A program made the translations under genes and the position numbers. Below the pieces are notes generated by a model. That model made no database searches. It was not told the origin of the DNA and worked only from the letters and a program-made list of their open reading frames with translations. DNA of 64,000 nucleotides from Neptunomonas phycophila (GTDB lineage Bacteria > Pseudomonadota > Gammaproteobacteria > Pseudomonadales > Balneatricaceae). Positions 8,280 to 17,622 of this stretch are shown piece after piece. The stretch is taken from the NCBI RefSeq assembly GCF_001922575.1, contig NZ_MRCI01000001.1, positions 124,001 to 188,000 on the forward strand. Direction: 5' to 3'. Position 1 is the first letter of the stretch. Every line of letters starts with the position of its first letter.

Positions 8280-10124
8280 TTAATCTAGCTTGCTTAAGTC
8301 GCGAACCGCGCCTTTGTCGGCCGAAGTAGCTAACAGCGCATAAGCTTTTAATGCAGCAGATACTTTGCGAGGGCGGTCTTTTACGGGCTTCCAAGCATCT
8401 TTGCCTTTTGCTTCCATCGCTGCGCGACGGTGCGCTAACTCTTCGTCTGAAACGAGTAAGTTAATAGTGCGGTTAGGGATGTCGATGCGGATTAGGTCGC
8501 CATTCTCGACTAGGCCGATCGCCCCGCCAGCGGCGGCTTCAGGAGACGCATGGCCAATAGAGAGCCCGGACGTTCCTCCAGAGAAGCGACCATCAGTCAA
8601 GAGAGCGCACTCTTTGCCCAATCCTTTCGATTTGATATACGACGTTGGATAAAGCATTTCTTGCATACCAGGGCCGCCTTTAGGGCCTTCGTAGCGAACA
8701 ATGACGATATCTCCGGATTTAACTTTATCCGCTAAAATGTTAGCAACCGCTTCGTCTTGGGATTCAGTTACATGGGCTGGACCTTCAAACACAAGAATTG
8801 ACTCATCCACGCCTGCTGTTTTAACAACGCAGCCGTCCAGCGCGATGTTGCCATATAACACGGCTAAACCACCTTCTAATGAGAACGCGTGGTCAATTGA
8901 GCGTATGCAGCCATGCTCACGGTCGCCGTCCAGTGAAGGCCAGCGTGTCGATTGGCTAAAGGCTGTTTGTGTTGGGATACCTGCCGGTCCGGCTTTAAAA
9001 AAGTTAATCACTTCCGGACTAGGGTTGCGCATTATATCCCATTGATCCAGAGCGTCTTTTAAGGTCGGGCTGTGAATAGTAGGGATATCGGTGTGTAAAT
9101 TTCCTGCGCGATCTAGTTCGCCTAAAATCGCAAAAATGCCGCCCGCACGGTGAACATCTTCTATGTGGTACAGCGGCGAGTTAGGTGCCACTTTACACAA
9201 CTGCGGTACGGTATGTGAGAGCCGATCTATGTCTTTCATTGTAAAGTCAATTTCGGCTTCTAAAGCAATGGCCAATAAATGCAGAATGGTATTCGTTGAG
9301 CCGCCCATCGAAATATCGAGCGTCATGGCGTTTTCGAATGCTTTAAAGTTACCAACGTTACGCGGTAACACTGCTTCGTTATCGTTTTCGTAATAATCTT
9401 TAGCGATTTTTACAATGAGATGTCCAGCCTCTTCAAACAGGCGGCGACGATCACTGTGTGTCGCAAGTGTTGTGCCATTACCGGGTAATGATAAGCCTAA
9501 GGCTTCGGTTAAGCAGTTCATGGAATTCGCTGTAAACATACCAGAGCAAGAGCCACAGGTAGGGCAGGCAGAGCGTTCGTATTCAGCTACTTTTTCATCA
9601 GATGCTGAGTCATCAACCGCGACAACCATTGCGTCGACTAGGTCTAACTTATGCTCAGACAGCTTGGTTTTTCCGGCTTCCATTGGGCCGCCAGATACAA
9701 ACACAACTGGAATGTTTAGGCGCATCGCAGCCATTAGCATTCCCGGAGTGATTTTGTCGCAATTAGAAATACACACGAGTGCATCAGCACAATGAGCGTT
9801 GACCATATACTCAACTGAGTCGGCAATAATATCGCGTGACGGTAGGGAGTACAGCATGCCGTCATGTCCCATCGCAATACCGTCGTCAACGGCGATCGTG
9901 TTAAATTCTTTCGCCACACCGCCCGCTTTTTCGATCTCGCGCGCTACGAGCTGACCCATGTCCTTAAGGTGGACGTGACCAGGTACAAACTGGGTGAAGG
10001 AGTTAGCAATGGCAATGATCGGTTTGTGGAAATCATCATCTTTCATTCCCGTCGCACGCCACAGTGCACGAGCACCCGCCATATTGCGGCCAGCGGTAGA
10101 GGTTTTAGAACGATAAACAGGCAT
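8280..10124 (-). CDS. ilvD: Dihydroxy-acid dehydratase
   Basis: Converts 2,3-dihydroxy-isovalerate and -methylvalerate to the 2-keto acids that are the last precursors of valine and isoleucine. It is 614 residues long, normal for the long bacterial form. Both family signatures are present: [12 protein letters not shown] (about 119-130) and the Cys-rich [15 protein letters not shown] (about 192-206), which carry ligands of the Fe-S cluster. The C-terminal [14 protein letters not shown] segment is also conserved. The ATG has an AGG-rich site eight bases upstream. It stands alone here; ilvE, which acts on its products, lies 11 kb away at 21.3 kb. Confidence 0.98.
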   Translation of the reverse strand: MPVYRSKTSTAGRNMAGARALWRATGMKDDDFHKPIIAIANSFTQFVPGHVHLKDMGQLVAREIEKAGGVAKEFNTIAVDDGIAMGHDGMLYSLPSRDIIADSVEYMVNAHCADALVCISNCDKITPGMLMAAMRLNIPVVFVSGGPMEAGKTKLSEHKLDLVDAMVVAVDDSASDEKVAEYERSACPTCGSCSGMFTANSMNCLTEALGLSLPGNGTTLATHSDRRRLFEEAGHLIVKIAKDYYENDNEAVLPRNVGNFKAFENAMTLDISMGGSTNTILHLLAIALEAEIDFTMKDIDRLSHTVPQLCKVAPNSPLYHIEDVHRAGGIFAILGELDRAGNLHTDIPTIHSPTLKDALDQWDIMRNPSPEVINFFKAGPAGIPTQTAFSQSTRWPSLDGDREHGCIRSIDHAFSLEGGLAVLYGNIALDGCVVKTAGVDESILVFEGPAHVTESQDEAVANILADKVKSGDIVIVRYEGPKGGPGMQEMLYPTSYIKSKGLGKECALLTDGRFSGGTSGLSIGHASPEAAAGGAIGLVENGDLIRIDIPNRTINLLVSDEELAHRRAAMEAKGKDAWKPVKDRPRKVSAALKAYALLATSADKGAVRDLSKLD

Positions 10125-10267
10125 CAGGAGACCCTCAACAGCGTTATTAGTAGCATTTTTAGGCCGATATTATAACAGATTCAGGCTGAGCTAATAGAAG
10201 TTCGGTGGCTTGATGTATGCTTGAAGGTTTTAACGGTAATATTCGTACTATTTGATTGAGGTCATTT

Positions 10268-10519
10268 GTGAATAAAAAACAGATTAAACAAGACGATTGG
10301 CTACGACGAATGAGATGGGTAGGCATACCCTTATTTGTGATAAGTATACTATCCTTATGGGCAGGGCAATGGCTTGCTAATCCGACATTAGGGCAGATTT
10401 TTATTGTAACCATGCCTATCGTTCTCGTGATTGGTTTTGTTTACAATATTCGTTTTGTGATGATAGCTGTTAGGTTGCAAAAGCAAGAAGCTAACAAAGC
10501 ATCGCCACCCAAGAAATGA
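10268..10519 (+). CDS. Small two-helix membrane protein, unknown function
   Basis: An 83-residue basic protein with two predicted membrane helices (about 18-36 and 45-68) and charged tails, the last reading KQEANKASPPKK. I chose GTG at 10268 because GAGG lies about six bases upstream; a TTG at 10256 is in frame but lacks a site. It diverges from ilvD across a 143-base spacer that probably contains both promoters. I do not recognise the family and propose no function. Confidence 0.6.
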   Translation: MNKKQIKQDDWLRRMRWVGIPLFVISILSLWAGQWLANPTLGQIFIVTMPIVLVIGFVYNIRFVMIAVRLQKQEANKASPPKK

Positions 10520-10771
10520 CAACGATTCGCAGCCTTTGTAGGCTAAGATGATGATAAACAACATATTATAATATTGAAAAACTCGGTATATATTGCAAAC
10601 TTACCCTCATCGTGTAAGTTATGCGAAGCGCGCCGAATTGTTTGTGATTAAGTGTCTTAAATTGCATGCAATAAGTTTGAGGAACGGGTTCATTCAGCCA
10701 CGAGTGAGCAAGTTACTCGCCAGAAACAGGCAGGTAGATTTGGATTTAGGTAAATATAACAGGAGTAACGA
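10520..10771. other. Intergenic region upstream of phoP
   Basis: This 252-base stretch has no convincing gene. A perfect -10 type hexamer TATAAT lies at 10567-10572, but no good -35 is visible at the right distance. A weak hairpin AGCC-TTTGTA-GGCT is at 10531-10544. The end holds the AGGAG ribosome site of phoP. It presumably contains the phoPQ promoter. Confidence 0.4.
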
Positions 10772-11449
10772 ATGAAGCTGTTGGTCGTTGAGGATGATGC
10801 AGATTTACGTCGCCAGTTGGTCAGCGGGCTTGAATCTCGTGGCTATACTGTTGAAGAGACAGCGGATGGTCAAGAGGCTCTTTACCTGGGTTCTGAATTT
10901 TCTTATGACTTAGCAATTGTTGATTTAGGCTTGCCCTCGTTGTCAGGGGTTGAGCTGATCAGACGGTGGCGTGCAGAAGAAAGAAACTTTCCGATCCTCA
11001 TTTTAACGGCACGCAGTGATTGGCAAGACAAAGTAGAAGGGCTCGAAGCGGGAGCGGATGACTTCTTGGTCAAGCCGTTCCACATGGAAGAGTTATTGGC
11101 CCGTTTAAACGCGCTGCTGCGCCGTGCTGCAGGTCATGCTAAACCGTTGCTTGAGTTTGGCCCGTTAAGCCTAGACACGATTGGGCGCGTTGTTGCTTGT
11201 TTTGACAAGCCTATCAAACTCACCAGTTACGAGTACCGTACCCTTGAATACCTCATGCTGAATGCCGGTAAGACAGTATCCAAAGCAGAGCTAACCGAGC
11301 ATCTCTATCACCAGGATTTTGATAGGGACAGTAATGTATTAGAGGTCTTTATACGTCGCTTACGTCAAAAATTGGATCCCGACCAGACACTCAATCCTAT
11401 TACTACGGTGAGAGGCCTTGGGTATCGTTTTGATATGCAATCTTCATAG
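10772..11449 (+). CDS. phoP: PhoP-type response regulator (OmpR family)
   Basis: A 225-residue DNA-binding response regulator with a receiver domain (1-120; acidic pair at 8-9, phosphoacceptor D51, the TAR triplet near 82 and K102 in FLVKPF) and a winged-helix domain (about 130-222; RGLGYRF at the end). The receiver segment from FPILILTARSDWQDKVEGL matches the PhoP/QseB subgroup closely, and Pseudomonas PhoP in particular. In relatives PhoP responds to low Mg2+ and cationic peptides and controls lipid A and core modification genes. An AGGAG site precedes the ATG. The kinase gene follows after 20 bases, so the two are one operon. Confidence 0.9.
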   Translation: MKLLVVEDDADLRRQLVSGLESRGYTVEETADGQEALYLGSEFSYDLAIVDLGLPSLSGVELIRRWRAEERNFPILILTARSDWQDKVEGLEAGADDFLVKPFHMEELLARLNALLRRAAGHAKPLLEFGPLSLDTIGRVVACFDKPIKLTSYEYRTLEYLMLNAGKTVSKAELTEHLYHQDFDRDSNVLEVFIRRLRQKLDPDQTLNPITTVRGLGYRFDMQSS

Positions 11450-11469
11450 TGCGGCGTTAAGCTTTATTG

Positions 11470-12828
11470 ATGAAACGGCTAGGACGCTGGTACCCTCGAT
11501 CCCTTAAAGCGCGCTTATTAATCGCTTCTTTCCTGTTGTTGCCCGTTATTATTACTGTAGCGGGCTATGCTCTGCAGAATTCTTACGCCTACAGTTTGCA
11601 AGCGTCCTTAGAAGATAGGATGCGCTTGCAGGTGTATATCATGATTGGCGAAGTACGTTACAAAGATAATCAGTTGAAAGTGCCTGATTATTTATCCATC
11701 CCAAATGATGGTTACGGGTATGCATTTATCCATTCTCAACTAGGACAGTTGCAGTGGGAGTCCCCGTCGGCCAAGTTCATTGATAAGCCGTTACGTACCC
11801 AGCTGCTCAGTACTCAGCTGAAAACCGGTGAGACTCGTTTTGAGTTCTTGGCGGATCAGAACTACTACCTCTATCAATACCCTGTTCAATGGGAAACCGA
11901 AGGGGTGGTTCGTCGCTATTTATTTTCATTATTAGAGCCAGGCGGCACCCTGCAAACGCAATTAAATAGCTATCGCACCCACTTGTGGGGCTGGTTATTT
12001 GCCGTGACTATTTTGGCGTTAATTCTTCAGACATTAGTGACTCGCTGGGGTTTGCAGCCATTGAGCAAGTTGGTGGCTGATCTGCATGAAATTGAACGAG
12101 GTCAGACAACGCGTTTAGCTGGTCAATATCCAGAAGAAGTGCAAGGGGTGACTGATAGCTTGAATCACCTTTTGCATAGTGAACGTAACCAACGGGAGCG
12201 TTATCGCAACACATTAGGTGATTTAGCGCATAGTCTTAAAACGCCACTAGCGGTTGTTCGTGGGGCGGGAAACGAAAAGCTGAGCTACGAAAGTTACCGA
12301 TCCGTAGTGGATGAGCAAGTACGTCGGATGGATCAAATAGTTCAGTATCAATTGGCGAGGGCTGTGCGTAGCCAAAATAATACGATTGTGCATGCAATAG
12401 CTTTAGCGCCCTTAATAAAGCGAATTACCTCAGCGTTAAGTAAAGTGTACCGAGAGAAAAGTGTGGATTACTCTCTCTTGCTGGACGAAACAGCTCTGTT
12501 TGGCGCCGATGAGCGCGACTTAATGGAAATGCTGGGTAATCTGCTTGAAAATGCCTTTAAATATTCCCACTCAAAGGTCCGGGTCTCGTTAGTGTGTGAT
12601 GATGACGGCGTGCATTTGGAGCTTGAAGATGATGGGCCTGGTGTCTCGCCTGAAATGCGGCATATTATCTTGCAACGTGGTGCCCGTGTAGATACATCCG
12701 CAGCGCCAGGGCAAGGGATTGGTTTGGCAGTGGCTGTGGATATATTGAGTAGTTATGACGGCCAACTAGAAGTGGGTGAGTCTTCTTTGGGTGGCGCTAG
12801 CTTTAAAATAATTTTGCCAACCGGCTAG
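11470..12828 (+). CDS. phoQ: PhoQ-type sensor histidine kinase
   Basis: A 452-residue inner-membrane kinase: helix 1 (about 14-34), a periplasmic sensor of about 130 residues, helix 2 (about 167-188), a HAMP-like linker, HisKA with H254 in DLAHSLKTPLAVV, and HATPase with N-box LGNLLENAFKYS, G1 box EDDGPGV and G2 box GQGIGLAVA. The phosphoacceptor motif DLAHSLKTPL and the adjacent PhoP identify it. The sensor domain is not obviously rich in clustered acidic residues, unlike enteric PhoQ, so the signal may differ. I start at ATG 11470; a TTG lies directly before it. The ribosome site is weak. A terminator follows. Confidence 0.88.
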   Translation: MKRLGRWYPRSLKARLLIASFLLLPVIITVAGYALQNSYAYSLQASLEDRMRLQVYIMIGEVRYKDNQLKVPDYLSIPNDGYGYAFIHSQLGQLQWESPSAKFIDKPLRTQLLSTQLKTGETRFEFLADQNYYLYQYPVQWETEGVVRRYLFSLLEPGGTLQTQLNSYRTHLWGWLFAVTILALILQTLVTRWGLQPLSKLVADLHEIERGQTTRLAGQYPEEVQGVTDSLNHLLHSERNQRERYRNTLGDLAHSLKTPLAVVRGAGNEKLSYESYRSVVDEQVRRMDQIVQYQLARAVRSQNNTIVHAIALAPLIKRITSALSKVYREKSVDYSLLLDETALFGADERDLMEMLGNLLENAFKYSHSKVRVSLVCDDDGVHLELEDDGPGVSPEMRHIILQRGARVDTSAAPGQGIGLAVAVDILSSYDGQLEVGESSLGGASFKIILPTG

Positions 12829-12850
12829 TAATAGCTAGCACTGGTTGTTA

Positions 12851-12882
12851 AAAAGCACTCGGATTTAATCCCGAGCGCTTTT
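12851..12882. terminator. Intrinsic terminator between phoQ and argA
   Basis: Stem AAAAGCACTCGG with CCGAGCGCTTTT (one G-T pair) around an eight-base loop. T-rich flanks on both strands allow use by the convergent phoQ and argA transcripts. Confidence 0.75.
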
Positions 12883-12886
12883 GTAT

Positions 12887-14230
12887 TTATCGCAGCGCTT
12901 TAGAGAACACTTTTGAATTACGTTGGAAATTGTAGAGCGCTTGCTTTTTGCTAGGCAGTTGCTCGATTGCCACTTCAACAAAACCATGTTCAATGAACCA
13001 ATGGGCTGTACGCGTTGTTAGTACAAATAAAGCGTTAAGACCCAACTCTTTCGCTTGCTCTTCAATCGACGCGAGTAACATCTCTGCCCGGTCACCCCCT
13101 TGATATTCTTTAGCAATAGCAACGCAAGCTAGCTCACCCATTTTCGACTCTTCATACTGGTAGAGTGCTGCACAACCAATGATGGCACCATCTCGTTCTA
13201 CCACAAAAAACTGCTCGACTTCCGCCTCCAGTAATTCGCGTGAGCGGCGTACTAAAATGCCTTTGTCTTCTAAGGGTTTAATTAGTTCGATAATGCCGCC
13301 AACGTCTTCAATGGTGGCCGCGCGGACTTGTTCATAAGACTCTTTGATAACCATTGTGCCTGCGCCGTCTCTTGTGTAGAGCTCAGCGAGTAAGGCGCCG
13401 TCTTCTTTGTAGCTAATTAAATGGCTACGCGGGACGCCTCCAGCGCATGCAATAGTTGCCATATACAGCAACTTAGAGACTTCGGAGTGCGCAACGTCGG
13501 TACTTTCGAGTTGTTGATGGTACTGGCTTAGGAAGCGCTCAGCTGTCTTGGCAAGCAACTCAGAACGAACCTCGCCTTTACTATCTATAATGCCGCTTTC
13601 GCCGCCAAATAAAATTAACTTGTCAGCTTGTAATGCAATGGCTGTTTGGGCAGCTACTTCTTCGACTGATAAGTTGAATATTTCTCCTGTTGGGGAAAAG
13701 CCTAGGTTCGATAACAACACGATGTTTCCGCTATCAAGTTGAGCGCAAATACCTTTGTGATCAATGCGTCGTACTTCTCCTGTATGGCATAAGTCGACGC
13801 CTTCATAGACACCCACGGGACGGCCTGTAATAAAATTACCCGATACGGCACGTATTTCAGCACCATGCATGGGTGTATTGACGAGTCCCATGGATAGTTT
13901 GGATTCGAATAGGTTACGAATTACGCCAATGGACTCCATAACACATAATAAGGATTCGCTATCTGTAATGCGCATGTCATGATGCAGGCGAGTTTCTAAA
14001 CCACGCTCTTCAAGACGTGACTCAATCTGTGGTCGTGCACCATGAACAATGACGAGTCGAATTCCCAAGCTGGTCATCAAGGCGATGTCATGAATGATGT
14101 TATCGAAGTTAGGGTCGATAATCGCTTCGCCACCTAGCATTAGCACAAATGTTTTACCGCGATGTGCGTTAATGTAAGGCGATGAATGACGGAACCAATT
14201 TACATAGTCAGTGGCGGTTGGGTCAGACAA
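12887..14230 (-). CDS. argA: N-acetylglutamate synthase
   Basis: First step of arginine synthesis: acetyl-CoA plus glutamate gives N-acetylglutamate. The protein has 447 residues, with an amino-acid-kinase-like domain (about 20-275; FVLMLGGEAI, GGESGIID) that usually binds the arginine inhibitor, followed by a GNAT acetyltransferase domain (about 295-440; ELACVAIAKEYQGGDRAEML). This is the classic bacterial ArgA layout. No ATG is available before the conserved YVNWFRHSSPYINAHRGK segment. I therefore take the TTG at 14228-14230, which has GAGG eight bases upstream. It lies 29 bases downstream of argE, so the two arginine genes are probably cotranscribed. Confidence 0.96.
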   Translation of the reverse strand: MSDPTATDYVNWFRHSSPYINAHRGKTFVLMLGGEAIIDPNFDNIIHDIALMTSLGIRLVIVHGARPQIESRLEERGLETRLHHDMRITDSESLLCVMESIGVIRNLFESKLSMGLVNTPMHGAEIRAVSGNFITGRPVGVYEGVDLCHTGEVRRIDHKGICAQLDSGNIVLLSNLGFSPTGEIFNLSVEEVAAQTAIALQADKLILFGGESGIIDSKGEVRSELLAKTAERFLSQYHQQLESTDVAHSEVSKLLYMATIACAGGVPRSHLISYKEDGALLAELYTRDGAGTMVIKESYEQVRAATIEDVGGIIELIKPLEDKGILVRRSRELLEAEVEQFFVVERDGAIIGCAALYQYEESKMGELACVAIAKEYQGGDRAEMLLASIEEQAKELGLNALFVLTTRTAHWFIEHGFVEVAIEQLPSKKQALYNFQRNSKVFSKALR

Positions 14231-14259
14231 CGAGGTTTCCTCTTAAAAAATTCAGTCCG

Positions 14260-15414
14260 CTATTGTAAACAGTAGCGCTTAATCATGTGGCTCAGTATAT
14301 CAACGGTTGGACGGATTTGGTCCAGCGCTATGAACTCGTCTGGTTGATGGGCTTGGTCAATACTACCGGGGCCCATCACAATCGTTTCCATGCCTAACGA
14401 TTGTAGAAAAGGCGCCTCTGTTGCGAAGGCGACAGCGTCGGCTGTATAGCCGGTAAGCTTTTCGGCCATTTGAACTAGCTCAGCGTTGGCAGCCGTTTCA
14501 AATGATGGAATGCCATTAAAGATGGGTGCGCAGTCGATAATAACATCGTATTGGGCCTCTAAAGGTTTTACGCGTTTATAAATGCCTTCGCGTAGCACCG
14601 ACATATCCATTCCAGGAAGCGGGCGCAAATCATACTCTAGTTCGCATTGTCCACAAATCCGGTTGGGGTTGTCGCCTCCGTGAATGCAACCTAAATTGAG
14701 TGTGGGCACATCAACACGAAACGCGCTGTTACGATAATTGCTTTGCATTTCTTGACGAAAACTCATGAGCTCGCCCAATACTTTATGCATGGCATCGAGT
14801 GCGTTAGCCCCTAATGATGGATCGGATGAATGCCCAGAACGTCCGGTGATTTTGATGCCTTCCATCATGATGCCTTTGTGCATGCGAATAGGGCGCAAGC
14901 TGGTGGGTTCGCCAATAACTGCATAACGAGCCTTGGGTTTGCCAGCATCGGCTAAGGCCTGGGCGCCTGACATGGAGCTCTCCTCGTCGGCAGTCGCTAG
15001 AATGATTAAAGGCGACTTAAAAGGATGGTCTACAAACTGCTTGGCGGCCTCTATGGCGAGTGCGAAAAAGCCCTTCATATCACAGCTGCCCAATCCATAT
15101 AGGCGTTGGTCTTTCTCTGTGAGTGTGAACGGATTGCTTTTCCATTTCTCTTCATTGAAAGGGACTGTGTCTGTATGGCCAGATAAAACTAGACCGCCGG
15201 GGCCTTGGCCAAGTGTGGCAATAAGATTGTATTTGCCTGCATAGCCGGGAACCGGCATCACCTCAATCTCAAAACCGATTGCTGATAACCAGGTGGCTAG
15301 TAGATCAATAACGGGGCGGTTGCTCATGTCCAACTCTTGTGCTGTACAACTAACAGAAGGGGTGGCTATGAGCTGCGTCAGCATGTCGATCAGACTTGGA
15401 ATAGATTTAGACAT
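14260..15414 (-). CDS. argE: N-acetylornithine deacetylase
   Basis: Zn-dependent M20-family hydrolase that releases ornithine from N-acetylornithine in the linear arginine pathway. It has 384 residues, the usual length. Metal-site segments are visible: LSGHTDTVPF, GLGSCDMKGFFA and ATADEESSM. The dimerisation region follows, with HKGIMMEGIKITGRSGHSS. I start at ATG 15414, where MSKSIPSL begins; an in-frame TTG at 15432 lies inside a hairpin. That hairpin and its T-run sit directly before the ATG, so the only ribosome-like bases (AGG) are in the hairpin arm. argA follows. Confidence 0.95.
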   Translation of the reverse strand: MSKSIPSLIDMLTQLIATPSVSCTAQELDMSNRPVIDLLATWLSAIGFEIEVMPVPGYAGKYNLIATLGQGPGGLVLSGHTDTVPFNEEKWKSNPFTLTEKDQRLYGLGSCDMKGFFALAIEAAKQFVDHPFKSPLIILATADEESSMSGAQALADAGKPKARYAVIGEPTSLRPIRMHKGIMMEGIKITGRSGHSSDPSLGANALDAMHKVLGELMSFRQEMQSNYRNSAFRVDVPTLNLGCIHGGDNPNRICGQCELEYDLRPLPGMDMSVLREGIYKRVKPLEAQYDVIIDCAPIFNGIPSFETAANAELVQMAEKLTGYTADAVAFATEAPFLQSLGMETIVMGPGSIDQAHQPDEFIALDQIRPTVDILSHMIKRYCLQ

Positions 15415-15417
15415 AAT

Positions 15418-15456
15418 AAAAAGCCTGCACAAGTTTTTCTCTATTGTGCAGGCTTT
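15418..15456 (-). terminator. Terminator-like hairpin abutting the argE start
   Basis: A perfect 13-base-pair stem (15420-15432 with 15444-15456, core GCCTGCACAA) with an 11-base loop, followed on the minus strand by five T and then ATTATG, where ATG starts argE. It is well placed to end the pit transcript, but it also occupies the argE leader and could attenuate it. Confidence 0.75.
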
Positions 15457-15511
15457 CGGGAAGCGGGTCGAGCCTTCTTAGTGGGCGTGTTTCAGTGTAT
15501 TAGCACAAAGC

Positions 15512-16777
15512 TTAAGTGAACATACCCTTAAACATGAAGAAGAACATGATCGCTAATAGTGCGCCTGCAGGTAGGGTAACTACCCAGGACACAAAGATGG
15601 TGCCGACAACGCGTAAGTTGAGTGCCGCTAAGCCGCGAGCAAGACCGACGCCGAGTACGGCTCCTACAAGCGTGTGCGTGGTAGAAATTGGCAACCCCGT
15701 ACCAGATGCAACGACAACCGTTGTGGCTGCAGCCAAGGTGGCAGCAAAACCGCGACTTGGGGTAAGTTCGGTAATATTATTACCTACGGTAGCAATGACT
15801 TTATGACCGTACATGATGAGGCCAGCTACGATACCAGCGCCACCTAAGAGCAGTATCCAAGCAGGCATTGCTGTTTTTTGCGCTACTTCACCACCAGAGC
15901 TTATAACGCCTACGACGGCCGCTAAAGGGCCTACGGCGTTAGCTACATCGTTAGAGCCGTGAGCAAAGGCCATGGCGCAGGCTGTGAACATCATTAGAAC
16001 ACCAAATACCTTCTCGACGCTCGCGAAATGATAGTCCTTATCTGCTGTAGGGTCTGCTTTGATTTTCTTTAGCATCATGATACCAATGAACATGGTAATA
16101 GCAGCCACACCTATCGAGATGAACGCGCTGTTTGCAAAGCTGATATCAAGGCCGATGTGCTTTAGCCCTTTGGTGAATGTCACCATTGAGATAATAAAGC
16201 CTACTAAAAAGATATAAACGGGCACGTACTTTTTAGAATTTTCGAATGGTTTATCCGTATCTAAAATCAGCTTTTGCACACTCCTAAACAAGAAGAAAGC
16301 AATAATGCCTGCGGTGACGGGCGAGACGACCCAGCTAGCGACGATTTTAGAGACTTTGTCCCAATGGACAGCATCAACTGAGATGCCGACGGCAGCAAAG
16401 CCTACAATGGCACCGACGATAGAGTGGGTGGTTGAAACTGGCCACCCATAATGTGTAGCGATGAGTAACCATAAGCCTGCAGCGAGCAGTGCCGAGAGCA
16501 TACCAAAAACGAGAAGTTCAGGATTGCCGGATAAAATTCCGGGGTCAATAATACCTTTGCGAATAGTGGCGGTTACGGCGCCACCGGCTAAATAAGCCCC
16601 TGCAAACTCGAAAAGAATAGCGATCATAATCGCTTGTTTCATTGTCAGCGCTTTGGAACCAACTGACGTACCCATAGCGTTAGCAACGTCGTTTGCGCCG
16701 ACACCCCACGCCATGAAAAAACCAAACACACATGCAAGTATGACGATGATATCGCCGTATTGCGCAATAATGCTCAT
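15512..16777 (-). CDS. pit: PiT-family inorganic phosphate transporter
   Basis: A 421-residue polytopic membrane protein with about ten to eleven helices. Both copies of the family signature are present: GANDVANAMGTSVGS near the N-terminus (about 27-41) and GSNDVANAVGPLAAV in the second half (about 274-288). It imports phosphate, probably as a metal-phosphate complex, using the proton gradient; a Na+ coupled variant is possible. AAGG lies seven bases before the ATG. It follows the DUF47 gene by 21 bases; that pairing is typical and the DUF47 protein is thought to regulate the transporter. A strong hairpin lies after the stop. Confidence 0.94.
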   Translation of the reverse strand: MSIIAQYGDIIVILACVFGFFMAWGVGANDVANAMGTSVGSKALTMKQAIMIAILFEFAGAYLAGGAVTATIRKGIIDPGILSGNPELLVFGMLSALLAAGLWLLIATHYGWPVSTTHSIVGAIVGFAAVGISVDAVHWDKVSKIVASWVVSPVTAGIIAFFLFRSVQKLILDTDKPFENSKKYVPVYIFLVGFIISMVTFTKGLKHIGLDISFANSAFISIGVAAITMFIGIMMLKKIKADPTADKDYHFASVEKVFGVLMMFTACAMAFAHGSNDVANAVGPLAAVVGVISSGGEVAQKTAMPAWILLLGGAGIVAGLIMYGHKVIATVGNNITELTPSRGFAATLAAATTVVVASGTGLPISTTHTLVGAVLGVGLARGLAALNLRVVGTIFVSWVVTLPAGALLAIMFFFMFKGMFT

Positions 16778-16798
16778 GATAATGCCTTTTTGTTGAGA

Positions 16799-17479
16799 TT
16801 AGCGTGCTAGCAGAAGTTGTAAACGGCTGCCGACTTGTTGGGCGCGATCAGCTAAGTCACCTATGCCACTAATGACCTGATAGAGGAAAATAGCATCGAT
16901 GGGGTGTAAGTCGCGTTCAATAGCAAAGAGTTGAGAGCGAATCGTGCGTTCAAACTCATCATTTTTGTGCTCAAGTTGATCGAGTTCGATTAGCATTTTT
17001 TCTACGACCTCTACTTCGCGGCCGCGAAATCCTGCGCTGACGAGTTCGTCCAGTTCGGATAATGCAGTGACGGCTTGTCCAGATGTTGCTAAGGCAGATT
17101 GAACAAACTCAAGCATAATGGGCTGTATGACTTCAGGGACTGGCATTTCGCGGCCTAACATTATCCCTGCAATGTCTTTGGCGCGGTTGGCGATTTTGTC
17201 CTGCATACGCAGCAATTCCAAGAGATCGGTACGTGGTACCGGAAGGAAAATGCTATTAGGTAGGTGTTGACGAACATCCTTTTTCAATCGATCAGCTTCG
17301 CCTTCTAAAACCGCAATCTTATGTTGGGTTGTTCGGGCAGTTTCCCAGTCGTTTGCTATAACAGCATTAAAGAAGGGGATTAGCTGTTCTGCACAGGCCT
17401 GTGCCTTTACGATGTGCTCTTGCATCGGTTTGAACGGTGAACGTGCAAACATTTGCATAATCGGATTGTTAGTAATCAT
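16799..17479 (-). CDS. DUF47 / PhoU-like protein, PiT accessory factor
   Basis: A 226-residue all-helical protein of the DUF47 (TIGR00153, PhoU-like) family. The N-terminal MQMFARSPFKPMQEHIVKA segment is the typical opening, and the rest alternates long amphipathic helices with metal-binding-type acidic clusters such as ELDELV and LDQLEHKNDEFE. Family members are encoded next to PiT transporters and are believed to control them. I start at ATG 17479 rather than the TTG at 17485. The upstream spacer (17480-17622) shows no convincing Pho box on either strand. Confidence 0.9.
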   Translation of the reverse strand: MITNNPIMQMFARSPFKPMQEHIVKAQACAEQLIPFFNAVIANDWETARTTQHKIAVLEGEADRLKKDVRQHLPNSIFLPVPRTDLLELLRMQDKIANRAKDIAGIMLGREMPVPEVIQPIMLEFVQSALATSGQAVTALSELDELVSAGFRGREVEVVEKMLIELDQLEHKNDEFERTIRSQLFAIERDLHPIDAIFLYQVISGIGDLADRAQQVGSRLQLLLAR

Positions 17480-17622
17480 AACCAAAACCTGTTTAGGATT
17501 GAGTTTTCGCGCAAGTATAAGGGTGAGATACCTGTATTTGTAGTAAAAATATCATCTAATTGTAACTAAATGTTAAAAAAGATCAGGTAATAGAGATTAA
17601 CATTGCATGGGGAATGAATAGA

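Noticed and set aside
10593-10775. A 60-codon frame ending across the phoP start
   Set aside because: It begins at TTG with no ribosome site, the protein looks random and basic, and the region is better explained as the phoPQ promoter and leader.
17480-17613. Pho box upstream of the DUF47-pit genes
   Set aside because: No pair of CTGTCAT-like repeats with correct spacing is seen on either strand.
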